A stretch of 64,000 bases of DNA from Vibrio vulnificus NBRC 15645 = ATCC 27562 (lineage in GTDB: Bacteria; Pseudomonadota; Gammaproteobacteria; Enterobacterales; Vibrionaceae): positions 1,054,001 to 1,118,000 of the forward strand of contig NZ_CP012882.1 in assembly GCF_002224265.1 (NCBI RefSeq), read 5' to 3'. Below are positions 1-8,789 of the stretch, one piece after another (position 1 is the first letter of the stretch; every line of letters starts with the position of its first letter). The notes beneath the pieces were generated by a model. It made no database searches. It worked only from the letters and a program-made list of their open reading frames with translations, and was not told where the DNA came from. A program made the position numbers and the translations under genes.

Positions 1-227
1 TGTGCTTTCTCATTGAAGGTTGCTTGATCGGGCATCATATGAGGCAAAGCACTGGAAAGATCGCAGAACTCGTGGTCGTAATCGAATCGACGAGCACCAG
101 GGATGACCTTGCCGAAAATTTTGGGCTCAGCATTGGGAATCGTGAACTCCATGCTGGCATCTAAAATGACCAAATTTTGTTGTTGTTTAATCTCATTCAG
201 TTCACTGGCAGAAATAAGCGGGGACAT
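1..227 (-). CDS. Sulfurtransferase (rhodanese family), N-terminal part only
   Basis: The first 75 or so codons of a leftward gene that runs off the window edge. The ATG is at 227. The translation has VILDAS near residues 19-24 and IPGARRFDYDHEF near residues 42-54, the usual start of a thiosulfate or 3-mercaptopyruvate sulfurtransferase: a beta strand ending in Asp, then the IPGA-R-FD signature. These enzymes move sulfane sulfur to cyanide or thiols through a cysteine persulfide. The catalytic Cys lies in the missing C-terminal part, so activity and SseA-type identity cannot be confirmed. It follows the small gene at 240-551 by 12 bases and may be cotranscribed with it. Confidence 0.75.
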   Translation of the reverse strand, partial: MSPLISASELNEIKQQQNLVILDASMEFTIPNAEPKIFGKVIPGARRFDYDHEFCDLSSALPHMMPDQATFNEKA

Positions 228-239
228 AGAGTGATTTCC

Positions 240-551
240 TTATGGTTTCTGACATTCAATAAAGTGATAGCGAGGTTGCTTGGTGAGCGCGTTTGTTCCT
301 TTCGCTAAAAGTACTTGCGCAGGTGGCAGACAATCATTGTCGGGTTTGACTGTCAATCTCAGCACGCTGGAGTCTGGGAGCTTGACCGTTAAATAACGTC
401 GATGCCCATCTAAAGATTGAGTTAACGTATTGCTAAGCAGTATTGCGTGAATCCTCTCATTATCCGGCTTATCTCTTAGCAGGTGTTGCAGCGAGATAAG
501 CAAAGCGATGCCTGACAACAGTAATCCAAATCCTTTTATGAGTGGTCTCAT
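240..551 (-). CDS. Small membrane-anchored hypothetical protein
   Basis: A 103-residue protein that I do not recognise. Residues 7-24 are hydrophobic (GFGLLLSGIALLISLQHL), which suggests one N-terminal membrane anchor or uncleaved signal, followed by a polar domain of about 75 residues containing two cysteines (in NDCLPP and near the end in ECQKP). It sits between moeB and the sulfurtransferase in the same orientation. The moeB terminator lies just upstream, so it probably has its own promoter in the 552-660 gap. Confidence 0.6.
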   Translation of the reverse strand: MRPLIKGFGLLLSGIALLISLQHLLRDKPDNERIHAILLSNTLTQSLDGHRRYLTVKLPDSSVLRLTVKPDNDCLPPAQVLLAKGTNALTKQPRYHFIECQKP

Positions 552-660
552 CGAATGCTCGTCAAAACAATTGGTTATTAGCGTTTAGGGCCAAGATAAA
601 ACAATTTCCTTCCGTTGTAACCATGTCCTTTTATCGCAACCACGGCAGAAGTGGATCGTT

Positions 661-689
661 AAAAAAAGCCCTCCACAATATAGGAGGGC
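661..689 (-). terminator. Rho-independent terminator of moeA-moeB
   Basis: A perfect 7-bp stem, GCCCTCC at 668-674 with GGAGGGC at 683-689 and an 8-base loop. On the minus strand it is followed by seven T (A-tract at 661-667). It lies 8 bases after the moeB stop. Confidence 0.85.
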
Positions 690-696
690 GTTTCAA

Positions 697-1491
697 TCAA
701 CTCTCGCTTGTATGTTGTGAATCACAGTTGCGTTGTGAATCATCGTTGCACACTGGGCAAGCGGGCAGTTTCATGAGATTCATTTCTCGCCAAGACATCG
801 ACATGGCGTCAAGGATCAAAATTTTACCGCTTTTTGGGGTACCAAATTGAGCCAACACTTTGATCGCTTCCATCGCTTGAACGGCACCTATGATGCCAAC
901 GACCGGTGCCATGACCCCTGCTTCGACACAACTTAGCGCATTTGCACCAAATAGTGCACTAAGACATTGATAGCAAGGCTCATTAGCGTTTTGGTAGGTG
1001 AAAACGCTCACCTGGCCTTCCATGCGAATCGCAGCGCCAGATACCAATGGTGTCTTGGTCGCAAAGCAGAGGCGATTCAATTGATTGCGCGTCTCAACGT
1101 TGTCACTGGCATCCAACACTAAGCTGTGGTTTTTGATCAAAGTTTCAAGCTCAGAGTCGCTAAGACGCTGCGCCACCGTTAACACTTCGATGTGAGGATT
1201 CAGCTCTCGCAGCGACTGTGCTGCCGACTCGACTTTTTTACGCCCAATATCCGCATCGTGATGCAGGACTTGGCGCTGCAAATTGGACAACTCAACAATA
1301 TCGTCGTCAATCAATGTCAGCCTGCCGACCCCCGCAGTCGCCAGATATTGACTCGCAGCACAGCCAAGGCCACCGGCACCCAAAATTAAGATGGAACTCT
1401 GTTTGAGAGCTTCTTGGCCTTCAAAATCAAACTGACGTAGGATGATTTGGCGGTTGTAGCGCAGCATTTCCTGATCGGAAAGAATCTCCAC
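697..1491 (-). CDS. moeB: Molybdopterin-synthase adenylyltransferase MoeB
   Basis: A 264-residue E1-like enzyme that adenylates the C-terminal Gly of MoaD so the small subunit of molybdopterin synthase can receive sulfur. Visible are the nucleotide-binding loop GAGGLG at residues 38-43, the Mg/ATP Asp in LDASDN (D130) and a zinc site of two CxxC pairs (C173/C176 and C245/C248). The start is GTG at 1491: a Shine-Dalgarno GGAG overlapping the moeA stop codon lies 6 bases upstream, so the gene is translationally coupled to moeA. Length and motifs match E. coli MoeB. ThiF is the closest alternative, but the moeA linkage favours MoeB. Confidence 0.93.
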   Translation of the reverse strand: MEILSDQEMLRYNRQIILRQFDFEGQEALKQSSILILGAGGLGCAASQYLATAGVGRLTLIDDDIVELSNLQRQVLHHDADIGRKKVESAAQSLRELNPHIEVLTVAQRLSDSELETLIKNHSLVLDASDNVETRNQLNRLCFATKTPLVSGAAIRMEGQVSVFTYQNANEPCYQCLSALFGANALSCVEAGVMAPVVGIIGAVQAMEAIKVLAQFGTPKSGKILILDAMSMSWREMNLMKLPACPVCNDDSQRNCDSQHTSES

Positions 1492-1500
1492 CTTCAGCTC

Positions 1501-2736
1501 CTAAAATAGGGTTGAGTTAAACAATTCGATATTGACGGTTTCACCCACTTCAACACGTCCACGCTCTCGTTCTAAAACCACAAAACAATTTGCCAAGCTC
1601 ATTGAACGAAACGCGCCAGAGCTTTGATTCCCAGTTGTTTCGACAAAGAACTGACCATTCTCAATGGTGTAGATGCCGCGTTGGTAGTCGGTACGACCGG
1701 GGGCCTTTTTAAACGCCGTTCGTGTTGTGGCAGGTATGGACTCTGGAGCCTTCCATTGTGAATGGCCTGCCAATTTGGCCAGCATTGGCTGAACCAAAAC
1801 ATACATCGTTAAAACGGCAGAAACGGGGTTACCTGGCAGACCGCAGAACCACGCGGTGCTGAGTTTGCCAAAAGCAAAGGGTTTACCCGGTTTGATCGCC
1901 AATTTCCAAAATCCGATTTCGCCTAGCTGCTCCAAAATGTCTTTGGTGTAGTCGGCTTCGCCCACGCTGACGCCACCAGAAGTCACCACCACATCCGCTA
2001 GTGATTGGGCTTTTTCGAAGGTGTTTTTTAATGTTTCAGGGCAATCAGGAATGATGCCGAGATCGATGGCTTCGCAGCCAAAGTTCTCAATCAGCGGCTT
2101 AATGCCGTAGCGGTTGCTATCGTAGATCTGACCTTCCAGTAGTGGTTCACCCAGCGATTTGAGCTCATCACCAGTAGAAAAGAAGGCGACACGGGGTTTT
2201 CTGACCACCGTAACGTGGCTGATGCCTAAAGAGGCAATCATTGGAATATCGCGAGGCGTGAGGCGAGCCCCTTGGGCCAAGACTAAGTCGCCCGCTTGGA
2301 TATCGTCGCCTGTTGGTCGAATGTTTTCGTTCGGCTTAATCTGGCACTGTTGGATGACAATACCTTCGTCGCTCGCTTCGGTGTTTTCCTGCATGATGAC
2401 GGCGTCACATCCCTCTGGGATTTTTGCGCCCGTCATGATGCGAATACAACTGTTTTGCGGCCATTCCCCGTCAAAAGGCTGGCCTGCAAATGACTTGCCC
2501 GCAAGCGGTAGTGGTTGGTTGTGCTCTAAATCGGCAAGGCGAATCGCGTATCCATCCATTGCAGAGTTATCAAAAGGAGGCACATTAATGGGGGAAAGAA
2601 TATCTTCAGCTAAGACATAACCAAGCGCTTCAGCAAGCGGTAGTTTTAACGTTGTTTGAATCGGTTTAATGCGGGAAAGCATCTTTTCCATCGCATCTTC
2701 AATTGGCATTAAGCCAGGTGCATCACAACAGCCCAT
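1501..2736 (-). CDS. moeA: Molybdopterin molybdenumtransferase MoeA
   Basis: Inserts molybdenum into adenylated molybdopterin to form Mo-molybdopterin. From the ATG at 2736 (MGCCDAPGLMPIEDAMEKML) the protein is 411 residues, the same as E. coli MoeA. The family signatures are all present: PPFDNSAMDGYAIR near residue 55, IMTGAKIPEGCDAVIMQE, the MoCF-domain stretch FFSTGDEL, VVTSGGVSVGEADYTKD and GLPGNPVSAVLT. The open frame continues upstream to 3105, but that part overlaps the folE promoter and start antisense and has no family similarity, so it is excluded. First gene of moeA-moeB and divergent from folE. Confidence 0.95.
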   Translation of the reverse strand: MGCCDAPGLMPIEDAMEKMLSRIKPIQTTLKLPLAEALGYVLAEDILSPINVPPFDNSAMDGYAIRLADLEHNQPLPLAGKSFAGQPFDGEWPQNSCIRIMTGAKIPEGCDAVIMQENTEASDEGIVIQQCQIKPNENIRPTGDDIQAGDLVLAQGARLTPRDIPMIASLGISHVTVVRKPRVAFFSTGDELKSLGEPLLEGQIYDSNRYGIKPLIENFGCEAIDLGIIPDCPETLKNTFEKAQSLADVVVTSGGVSVGEADYTKDILEQLGEIGFWKLAIKPGKPFAFGKLSTAWFCGLPGNPVSAVLTMYVLVQPMLAKLAGHSQWKAPESIPATTRTAFKKAPGRTDYQRGIYTIENGQFFVETTGNQSSGAFRSMSLANCFVVLERERGRVEVGETVNIELFNSTLF

Positions 2737-2911
2737 ATTGAATTTCCGTTGAATTATGGTTTTAGCGCACTTTAGCACAAATCGATGAGTGGCACGAATG
2801 ACCCTCAGTAAAATATGGGTGTAATTATTCAAAAATCCGAGTATCCTTGTCAGCCATCCTAAAGGGGTATTCTTCCCTTTATGAGAGTCTTGAGATGTAA
2901 GAGGAAGTGGA

Positions 2912-3565
2912 ATGTCAGGTCTTAGCGAATCCGCCCAACTGGTTAAACAAGCGTTAGAAAAGCGCGGTTTGGAAACGCCGATGGTGCCGAACCAGTTCAG
3001 TCGTGAAGAAAAGAAAGAGAAAATCGAACACCACATGCGTGAGATCCTTTCTTTGCTCGAATTGGATCTGACCGACGATAGTTTGGAAGAAACGCCAAGA
3101 CGCATTGCTAAAATGTACGTCGACGAAGTTTTTTCCGGCCTTGATTATCAGAACTTCCCTAAGATTACAGTGATTGAAAACAAGATGAACGTCAGCGAGA
3201 TGGTTCGAGTGAAAGAGATCACCTTAACCAGTACTTGCGAGCATCATTTGGTGACCATCGATGGCAAAGCAGCGGTGGCCTATATTCCTCGTGGCAAAAT
3301 CATTGGTTTGTCTAAGATCAACCGCATTGTTCGTTTCTTTGCGCAGCGTCCTCAGGTGCAAGAGCGTATGACACAACAGATTCTAGTGGCGTTGCAAACC
3401 TTACTCGAATCGGATGACGTTGCGGTAACCATCGACGCAACACACTATTGCGTGAAGTCTCGCGGCGTGATGGACGCGACCAGTGAGACGACCACAACCG
3501 CATTGGGTGGCATTTTTAAGAGTAACCCAGCGACACGGGCCGAGTTTCTGCATGGTCTGCGTTAA
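2912..3565 (+). CDS. folE: GTP cyclohydrolase I FolE
   Basis: Converts GTP to 7,8-dihydroneopterin triphosphate, the first step of tetrahydrofolate synthesis, as a cytoplasmic homodecamer. The 217-residue protein has the zinc ligands C109 and H112 ([13 protein letters not shown]) and C180 ([12 protein letters not shown]), and the core [15 protein letters not shown]. Length matches E. coli FolE (222). The ATG at 2912 follows a GAGGAAG ribosome site. It is divergent from moeA; both pathways start from GTP. A strong bidirectional terminator follows. Confidence 0.96.
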   Translation: MSGLSESAQLVKQALEKRGLETPMVPNQFSREEKKEKIEHHMREILSLLELDLTDDSLEETPRRIAKMYVDEVFSGLDYQNFPKITVIENKMNVSEMVRVKEITLTSTCEHHLVTIDGKAAVAYIPRGKIIGLSKINRIVRFFAQRPQVQERMTQQILVALQTLLESDDVAVTIDATHYCVKSRGVMDATSETTTTALGGIFKSNPATRAEFLHGLR

Positions 3566-3583
3566 TCAACAGTCTATTTAATA

Positions 3584-3617
3584 CAAAAAACGCCCAACTT
3601 ATGAGTTGGGCGTTTTT
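3584..3617. terminator. Bidirectional terminator between folE and the TDT transporter
   Basis: Stem CGCCCAACT/AGTTGGGCG (3590-3598 with 3603-3611) flanked by six A on the left and six T on the right, so it can work for folE and for the convergent gene ending at 3664. Confidence 0.9.
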
Positions 3618-3663
3618 TATGCCTGACAAAATCTTTGAACCCCAGCATCCATGTCAACGGATG

Positions 3664-4638
3664 CTAAACGACTTGTTTGGTTTTGAACACTTCAGGCCAA
3701 TACATCTTAACGTAGCCAGCAGATACCCACACAACAAGCACGGTGGCAATACTCAGTTCAAGAAAACCAAAATCATGCAGCCATGCCCATTGAGGGTGGG
3801 ATTCAGCAAAAAATGCGGTTAAGCGATGCATCGCAATGGCACTGATCACCGATGGGAATGTAACGGCCGCGATGGAAGGTTGGAACTTCAATCTCAGTAA
3901 TCGAATGTAGCATAGGTAAATCAGCAGCGTCATGGTAATGGCGATGCCCGCTAACGCGCCAGTGAGGATAGGGTCTGGCTCTTTGAAGTTCACCAAATAT
4001 GCAGCGAGCGAAAGGTTAACCGGAGCGGCCATGATGGCTAATGTTGGCCTTGCTCGCTTAGGTAGAGAACCAAAAAACACCAATCGGTAGAGAACCAGAG
4101 GCAGTAGGAAAAAATAGATCCCAATACAGACCATAGCCAGCGTTTCTGAAAAGACATTGTGACCAAATTGAGAACCGGCCAATGAGCTGCTGATCAATCC
4201 AACTGGGTAGAGGAACCAGCTTGGCACAATATTGGACATCTTAAAATTCATGATTTGGAAACTGAAAAACAGCACCATCATGGTAAAGTGCAGCAAAACC
4301 GCCATAAACCAAAGAGGGTAGGCGATCAACGGCGATACGACGGCCAAATAATCGCACAACACCAACAGCGCCATACTCATTGGAGCCATCAAACTTCCAC
4401 TCAGAGGATGACGAATATCGTTGAGAAAGGTTTTGCCGTTGGTGGCATATTTGGCCAATACAGGTAAGAGTAATATCGCACCAAAAGCCGCAAGGAAAGG
4501 ACGAATAGGTACGCCAACTTCTGGTAAATAGAGAGCCCAAGCTTGGCCTAAACCAATCATGCCCAACGCTAATGCAGCTTGAGAAGGAGGAACACTTTGG
4601 ACTTGAACCAGCCTTCTCCAATTCAGCGAAAATTCCAT
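3664..4638 (-). CDS. TDT-family membrane transporter (TehA-like)
   Basis: A polytopic membrane protein of about 324 residues with around ten hydrophobic segments, and the early PPSQAALALGMIGLGQAW and central VPSWFLYPVGLISSSLAG typical of the tellurite-resistance/dicarboxylate transporter (TDT) family, which includes TehA, SLAC1 anion channels and sulfite exporters. The substrate cannot be told from sequence; anion transport is the family theme. Its upstream neighbour clcA also moves anions. The ATG at 4638 is preferred over a TTG at 4656, with GAGG about 12 bases upstream. It has its own promoter because the clcA terminator lies between them. Confidence 0.75.
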   Translation of the reverse strand: MEFSLNWRRLVQVQSVPPSQAALALGMIGLGQAWALYLPEVGVPIRPFLAAFGAILLLPVLAKYATNGKTFLNDIRHPLSGSLMAPMSMALLVLCDYLAVVSPLIAYPLWFMAVLLHFTMMVLFFSFQIMNFKMSNIVPSWFLYPVGLISSSLAGSQFGHNVFSETLAMVCIGIYFFLLPLVLYRLVFFGSLPKRARPTLAIMAAPVNLSLAAYLVNFKEPDPILTGALAGIAITMTLLIYLCYIRLLRLKFQPSIAAVTFPSVISAIAMHRLTAFFAESHPQWAWLHDFGFLELSIATVLVVWVSAGYVKMYWPEVFKTKQVV

Positions 4639-4830
4639 TTGCGAATTTAACCTCAATTCGACGCACTACTTTTCTAGAGTGGGGATCCGTTCCCACTTAA
4701 CCATGACTTAATAGAAGAATCAGCACCATTTAACCGCACATTCAAGAAATCAGATACGCATGAGAAAAATGGGCTCAGGGATGGTATCAACTTTGTGTGG
4801 TTGTTGCTTGGAAAAAATCGAATTCAGCGC

Positions 4831-4861
4831 AAAAAATCGGGATAAAGTCGTTTATCCCGAT
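4831..4861 (-). terminator. Rho-independent terminator of clcA
   Basis: An 11-bp stem ATCGGGATAAA/TTTATCCCGAT (4836-4846 with 4851-4861) and GTCG tetraloop, followed on the minus strand by six T (A-tract 4831-4836), 20 bases after the clcA stop. Confidence 0.88.
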
Positions 4862-4881
4862 GCATTATTAGTGAGGAATTT

Positions 4882-6285
4882 TTACGAGTTTTGCTGCTCT
4901 GGTAGATCTTGCTGACGTAACTTGTCGTTCTTGATGGTTCTATGTAAAAGCTGGCTGTAGATGGGCTTACCGCCACAAACTTGCGCACAAATCACCGCAC
5001 CAAGACTGGTAATGATCAGTGGCAAAATAAGGTAATAGTTGTTGGTCATTTCAATCACGAGCAGAATTCCTGTAATTGGTGCGCGGACCGTAGCGGCGAA
5101 CAAAGCCCCCATGCCTGCAATGGCGAACATGCCCGGCTCGATGGGAAGATCGGGAAGTAGGATTTTCGCGGTGGCACCAAAGGCATAGCCGAACAGTGTG
5201 CCCAATGCCAACATAGGCGCAAAAATCCCGCCGGGTGCTCCTGAGCCAAAACAGATTAAAGTGGTCAAAACTCGTCCGACAAAGAGCATCACCAGAAGAG
5301 AAACGCTGTAGTTGCCGTTAGTGACGTCTGGAATAAGATGAATGCCGCCGCCCGTCAGCTCGGGAACATACAGCAATAGCAAACCAAAGATGCCACCGAG
5401 ACAGGTTCCGGTGATCAAATAGCGTTTGCGATCGTTTTTGTGCAAGGCAACAAAGGCGTCTTGTGCGACAGTAACCAGTTTATTAAACAGCACACCGAAT
5501 ACGCCAAATAGCGCGCCCAATAACAAAAAGAGCCACAAAGCTTTTAGCTCGGGTGGTTGATATTGCGGCATGGTGATGACCGCATCTTGGCCGTTGATGG
5601 CACGAAACACGATATTGGCCATGACAGCAGAAATAATCACAGCTCGAATAGAGATCAGCGAGTAGCGAAATTGTGGACGCATCTCTTCGACCACGAACAT
5701 GATCCCCGCAAGCGGAGCATTAAACGCGGCTGCCAAACCACCTGCCGCCCCTGAGGCGAGCAAAGAGTGGCGAGTGTCATCATCTTTTACTCGGAAAATG
5801 TCAGTGACCATGCGACCAACGGCGCCACCCATCTGAACGGTAGGCCCTTCTCGGCCCAGTACCATTCCAGAACCCAGTGCCCCCATGCCGCCAAAAAACT
5901 TCACGGGAATGACTCGCCACCATCTGACAGGGCGGATATTATCCATCGCCCCCTCAATTTCTGGTATACCTGAGCCAGCGGCCTCTGGCGCAAAGCGATG
6001 AACCAGAAAGTACCCCACAAATGCAAGCGCAGCACTGATCAAAATTGCAGCAAGCCAAAGGGGCAACAAATGACCAATTTCACTCTTTAACCACTCCGTC
6101 CGAGTCTCAGAAACAAAATGCACGGCGATTTCGAAATAGGTTCCAACCAGCCCAGCCAATACGCCAACCAGTGCCGCAAGGAAGAGCACAGAAATAGGGG
6201 TTGATCCGTGTGAGAGAAACTGATTGATCGCATCCTTGGGTACTTTTACTAATACGGACTGAATGATTCTCTCACGTTTGGTCAT
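4882..6285 (-). CDS. clcA: H(+)/Cl(-) exchange transporter ClcA
   Basis: An inner-membrane CLC antiporter that exchanges two chloride for one proton and in enteric bacteria supports extreme acid resistance. The 467-residue protein has the three selectivity-filter motifs: GSGIPE at residues 104-109, GREGP at 144-148 (E146 is the external gating glutamate) and GAPGGIFAP in the second half. It also has the intracellular proton glutamate in VVEEM (residues 198-202) and the late tyrosine in GGKPIYSQL. No CBS domains, as in E. coli ClcA (473 residues). The ATG at 6285 has GAGAAGG upstream. Monocistronic. Confidence 0.93.
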   Translation of the reverse strand: MTKRERIIQSVLVKVPKDAINQFLSHGSTPISVLFLAALVGVLAGLVGTYFEIAVHFVSETRTEWLKSEIGHLLPLWLAAILISAALAFVGYFLVHRFAPEAAGSGIPEIEGAMDNIRPVRWWRVIPVKFFGGMGALGSGMVLGREGPTVQMGGAVGRMVTDIFRVKDDDTRHSLLASGAAGGLAAAFNAPLAGIMFVVEEMRPQFRYSLISIRAVIISAVMANIVFRAINGQDAVITMPQYQPPELKALWLFLLLGALFGVFGVLFNKLVTVAQDAFVALHKNDRKRYLITGTCLGGIFGLLLLYVPELTGGGIHLIPDVTNGNYSVSLLVMLFVGRVLTTLICFGSGAPGGIFAPMLALGTLFGYAFGATAKILLPDLPIEPGMFAIAGMGALFAATVRAPITGILLVIEMTNNYYLILPLIITSLGAVICAQVCGGKPIYSQLLHRTIKNDKLRQQDLPEQQNS

Positions 6286-6725
6286 TTACCTTCTCCGACA
6301 CAAATAGCTGAAGCACGAATTATAAGCTTGACCACTGTTACGCCTTAATCAGTAAAGATGCAAATTAGCTTTGCAGAAATCGTATTTAACGATGTACTAA
6401 ATGTGATGGAGGTATCATTAATAAACGGGTGTGTCACTTGCAAATTCACCAATCTGAACCACACTTAAATTGTAAAGCAACATGCTGCTCGATAAGGAGG
6501 GATGTGAGGTTTTACACACAATTTGGATGGAATCAAAACTCTACTGTAGTTCCTCGTTTTTTGTTAGGGATGCATCTATAGTAATCCCAAATCGCAGACT
6601 CACGATTGAGTAACGAGGTAAAGGCGCACTGCTAGGTGCGCCTTATTAATTTGCGCTGTCCATGATTGATTTCCTGACATCTTGCTCTATGCTGTCTCTC
6701 CTCTGTTGCCTCAAAAATCAATCAA
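6286..6725. other. 440-base intergenic region with structured sequence
   Basis: Holds the clcA promoter side (6286 to about 6400, AT-rich), an AAGGAGG Shine-Dalgarno-like run at 6494-6500 followed by a 25-codon GTG frame (6504-6581), and the structured segment 6552-6650 listed separately as a possible small RNA. Confidence 0.5.
6552..6650 (+). ncRNA. Candidate small RNA or structured leader
   Basis: Nested complementary segments with no recognisable protein. The outer arms CCTCGTT (6552-6558) and AACGAGG (6612-6618) enclose a hairpin GGGAT/ATCCC (6567-6571 with 6584-6588). Two bases later comes a terminator-like 9-bp hairpin AAGGCGCAC/GTGCGCCTT (6621-6629 with 6636-6644) followed by ATTAATTT. 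The U-tract is weak and I could not place a clear promoter, so this could be a small RNA, an mRNA leader with an attenuator for the gene at 6726, or only a terminator. Confidence 0.35.
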
Positions 6726-7334
6726 ATGCGTCGTTATTTAAGCTCGTTGTCCCTTTACATTTTTGCTATCGCTTCTCTATTGATGAGTGGGGTTGTGATT
6801 GCGCAATCTTGGTCCGTCGTTGGTCAAATAACACAAGCTGCTCTCCCTCTTTCCAGTGCAGAAGTAGAACAAGAATCAGATAGTTATCGCTGTGAACAAC
6901 AAGATGGAGAAGCTGTCTATTGTTATGATGCGCTTAATTATTATCAGCAAACATTCATAGGTGAAGTGACGTTTGAGACAAATTTCGTCACCATGAAGTT
7001 AATGACGCCTTTCAACATGGCGGATTGGTCGCAACTGCAGTTGAACCTAAGAAAAGATTTGATGCAGATTGCGGAGGTTTCCGCGTTGGGTGACTCATTC
7101 GATGTGCAAGCACAATTAGCCAAAGCCAAGACTCAAAAGGAAAGAAACCTTGTTGATAAAAATTTGGTCATTTTTATCAATAAATACCGAACGCATTCAC
7201 AAACACAGCGTTGGCTTCCAGCTTCGCAGTATCACCTTCAACAGCCCAGCGTGTTAGCCGAAATCAGCCATGATAGTGAGTGGATAACCTTGGTGATTAC
7301 TCGTTTTCTGCCGCCAAAGAAGAACGAGAAATGA
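6726..7334 (+). CDS. Hypothetical exported protein
   Basis: A 202-residue protein of unknown function. Residues 8-27 are hydrophobic and end in VVIAQS, consistent with a signal peptide or anchor. The rest is polar, with two cysteines close together (YRCEQQ and VYCYD) that could form a disulfide in the periplasm. The ribosome site is poor. Its 3' end overlaps the convergent regulator gene by 38 bases. No domain recognised. Confidence 0.55.
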   Translation: MRRYLSSLSLYIFAIASLLMSGVVIAQSWSVVGQITQAALPLSSAEVEQESDSYRCEQQDGEAVYCYDALNYYQQTFIGEVTFETNFVTMKLMTPFNMADWSQLQLNLRKDLMQIAEVSALGDSFDVQAQLAKAKTQKERNLVDKNLVIFINKYRTHSQTQRWLPASQYHLQQPSVLAEISHDSEWITLVITRFLPPKKNEK

Positions 7335-7707
7335 ACGCTGCCATACCTTCTTGATCTAAAAAACCATCTGCTTTCTTGTGCGCACGCAGGTACTGATAGC
7401 CAGCAATTATTTGTTGTTGGTTTGGCCATTCTTGTTCGTTGAGCTTTTGCCCCGTTACGTATTGATAAGCCATTTTAAATGCCTGCTCATCGACGACTTC
7501 TGCTTGTCGGTAAAGATAGCCGCAGCCAGTGGCTAACCACTCCAATGAACAGTTAGCTCGCATCGCAATTTGATTGGCCTTGGATAGACTAGGCTCAGTG
7601 CCTTTTAAGTACTTGCGAATCAGGGCTTCCGACAGGTCTACACGGCGAGCGAAACCACTGACGCTCTCTTGGCCAATTAAGCTGGCTAATCTTTGGGCAA
7701 AACTCAT
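7297..7707 (-). CDS. XRE-family helix-turn-helix regulator
   Basis: A 136-residue protein with an N-terminal lambda-repressor-like HTH at about residues 4-60: QRLASLIG, SGFARRVDLSEALIRKYL (recognition region) and PSLSKANQIAMRANCSLEWLATG, the ending typical of phage-repressor-type HTH_3 proteins. The C-terminal half (DEQAFKMAYQYVTG to AAFISRSSL) has no recognised domain and no LexA-type peptidase motif. ATG at 7707 preferred over TTG at 7710. It is divergent from the YdhF-like reductase and may regulate it, but no operator is evident. Confidence 0.75.
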   Translation of the reverse strand: MSFAQRLASLIGQESVSGFARRVDLSEALIRKYLKGTEPSLSKANQIAMRANCSLEWLATGCGYLYRQAEVVDEQAFKMAYQYVTGQKLNEQEWPNQQQIIAGYQYLRAHKKADGFLDQEGMAAFISRSSLAAENE

Positions 7708-7800
7708 CAATTCGTACTCCAGTTCGAATTCCTTGGGTTTACGCGTTGAGTCGACGGCAAAACAAGTCTAGGATTTAACAAGATAAATAAGGAGTACGCA

Positions 7801-8709
7801 ATGGTAGCGAAAGTTGTAACAGCGCCACAAGGGCCAGAGTTTTCGGCGCTGGTTCAAGGTTATTGGCGTTTGGCTGAATGGAACATGACCCCTCAGCAAC
7901 GTTTAACATTTCTAAAGCAACATATCGAAATGGGCATCACGACGGTTGACCATGCAGACATTTATGGACAATACGAGTGTGAACACTTATTCGGTGAGGC
8001 GTTGGCGTTAGACAAAAGCTTACGTAGCGATATTCAAATCGTGACGAAATGCGACATTAACTTATGTGGGGCAAAGCACCCAGATCGTAAGGTTAACCAT
8101 TACGATACCAGTGCCGCGCATATTTATCAGTCAGTGAACAACTCGTTGGAACGTTTAGGGGTGGATGAGCTGGATGTGCTACTTATCCATCGTCCTGATG
8201 CTTTAATGGATGCCGACGAGGTAGCGGAAGCCTTCAGCGAGCTGCACAAAGTGGGCAAGGTGAAGCACTTCGGTGTGTCGAACTTCTCTCCCCGTCAATT
8301 TGAGTTGCTTCAATCTCGATTGAGTAAGCCACTGGTGACTAACCAAGTGGAAATCAATCCTCTTCAATTTGACGTAGTACACGATGGCACTCTGGACCAA
8401 CTGCAGATGTTACGTGTTCGCCCAATGGCTTGGTCGTGTTTAGGTGGTGGCGCGCTGTTTTCCGGCCAAGGCGAGCAGGAGAGTCGTGTGCGTAAAGAGT
8501 TAGAGGCGATTCGCGAAGAAGTTGGTGCGCAGAGCATCGATGAAGTGGTTTACGCTTGGGTGAGAAAGCTGCCATCGCTACCGATTCCTATCATTGGTTC
8601 AGGCAAAATAGAGCGAGTTCAAAGTGCCGTGAATGCATTGCAAATTGAGCTAAGCCGTGAACAGTGGTATCGAGTGTGGGTGGCTTCAAAAGGCCATGGT
8701 GTGCCATAG
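7801..8709 (+). CDS. ydhF: Aldo/keto reductase, YdhF type
   Basis: An NADPH-dependent oxidoreductase of the aldo/keto reductase superfamily, 302 residues, cytoplasmic. The catalytic tetrad region is visible: TTVDHADIYGQYE (Asp and Tyr near residues 46-54), the Lys in VTKCDI, and His in LLIHRPDALMD. The cofactor end IIGSGKIERVQSA is also present. The pattern (YWRLAEWNMTPQ, IHRPDALMDADEVAEAF, VSNFSP) matches E. coli YdhF. The physiological substrate is unknown. It has an excellent ribosome site, AAGGAG 6 bases before the ATG. Confidence 0.85.
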   Translation: MVAKVVTAPQGPEFSALVQGYWRLAEWNMTPQQRLTFLKQHIEMGITTVDHADIYGQYECEHLFGEALALDKSLRSDIQIVTKCDINLCGAKHPDRKVNHYDTSAAHIYQSVNNSLERLGVDELDVLLIHRPDALMDADEVAEAFSELHKVGKVKHFGVSNFSPRQFELLQSRLSKPLVTNQVEINPLQFDVVHDGTLDQLQMLRVRPMAWSCLGGGALFSGQGEQESRVRKELEAIREEVGAQSIDEVVYAWVRKLPSLPIPIIGSGKIERVQSAVNALQIELSREQWYRVWVASKGHGVP

Positions 8710-8747
8710 AAAAAAAGAATCAGTGACGGGTGAACCGTCACTGATTC
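8710..8747 (-). terminator. Strong hairpin with terminator polarity only on the minus strand
   Basis: A perfect 13-bp stem GAATCAGTGACGG/CCGTCACTGATTC (8717-8729 with 8735-8747) and a 5-base loop. The only A/T run is the A-tract at 8710-8716, which becomes T7 on the minus strand. On the plus strand the stem follows ydhF directly but has no T-tract. There is no minus-strand gene upstream for it to end. Confidence 0.6.
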
Positions 8748-8789
8748 ACACGCGTATAACGCATCACTTGGGCGAGAAAAGGATGTTTG

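Noticed and set aside
542..850. 102-codon plus-strand frame
   Set aside because: It crosses the moeB terminator and the moeB 3' end antisense; no ribosome site or recognisable content.
2737..3105. Upstream extension of the moeA frame by 123 codons
   Set aside because: It runs antisense through the folE start and promoter, shows no family similarity, and MoeA homologues begin at the ATG at 2736.
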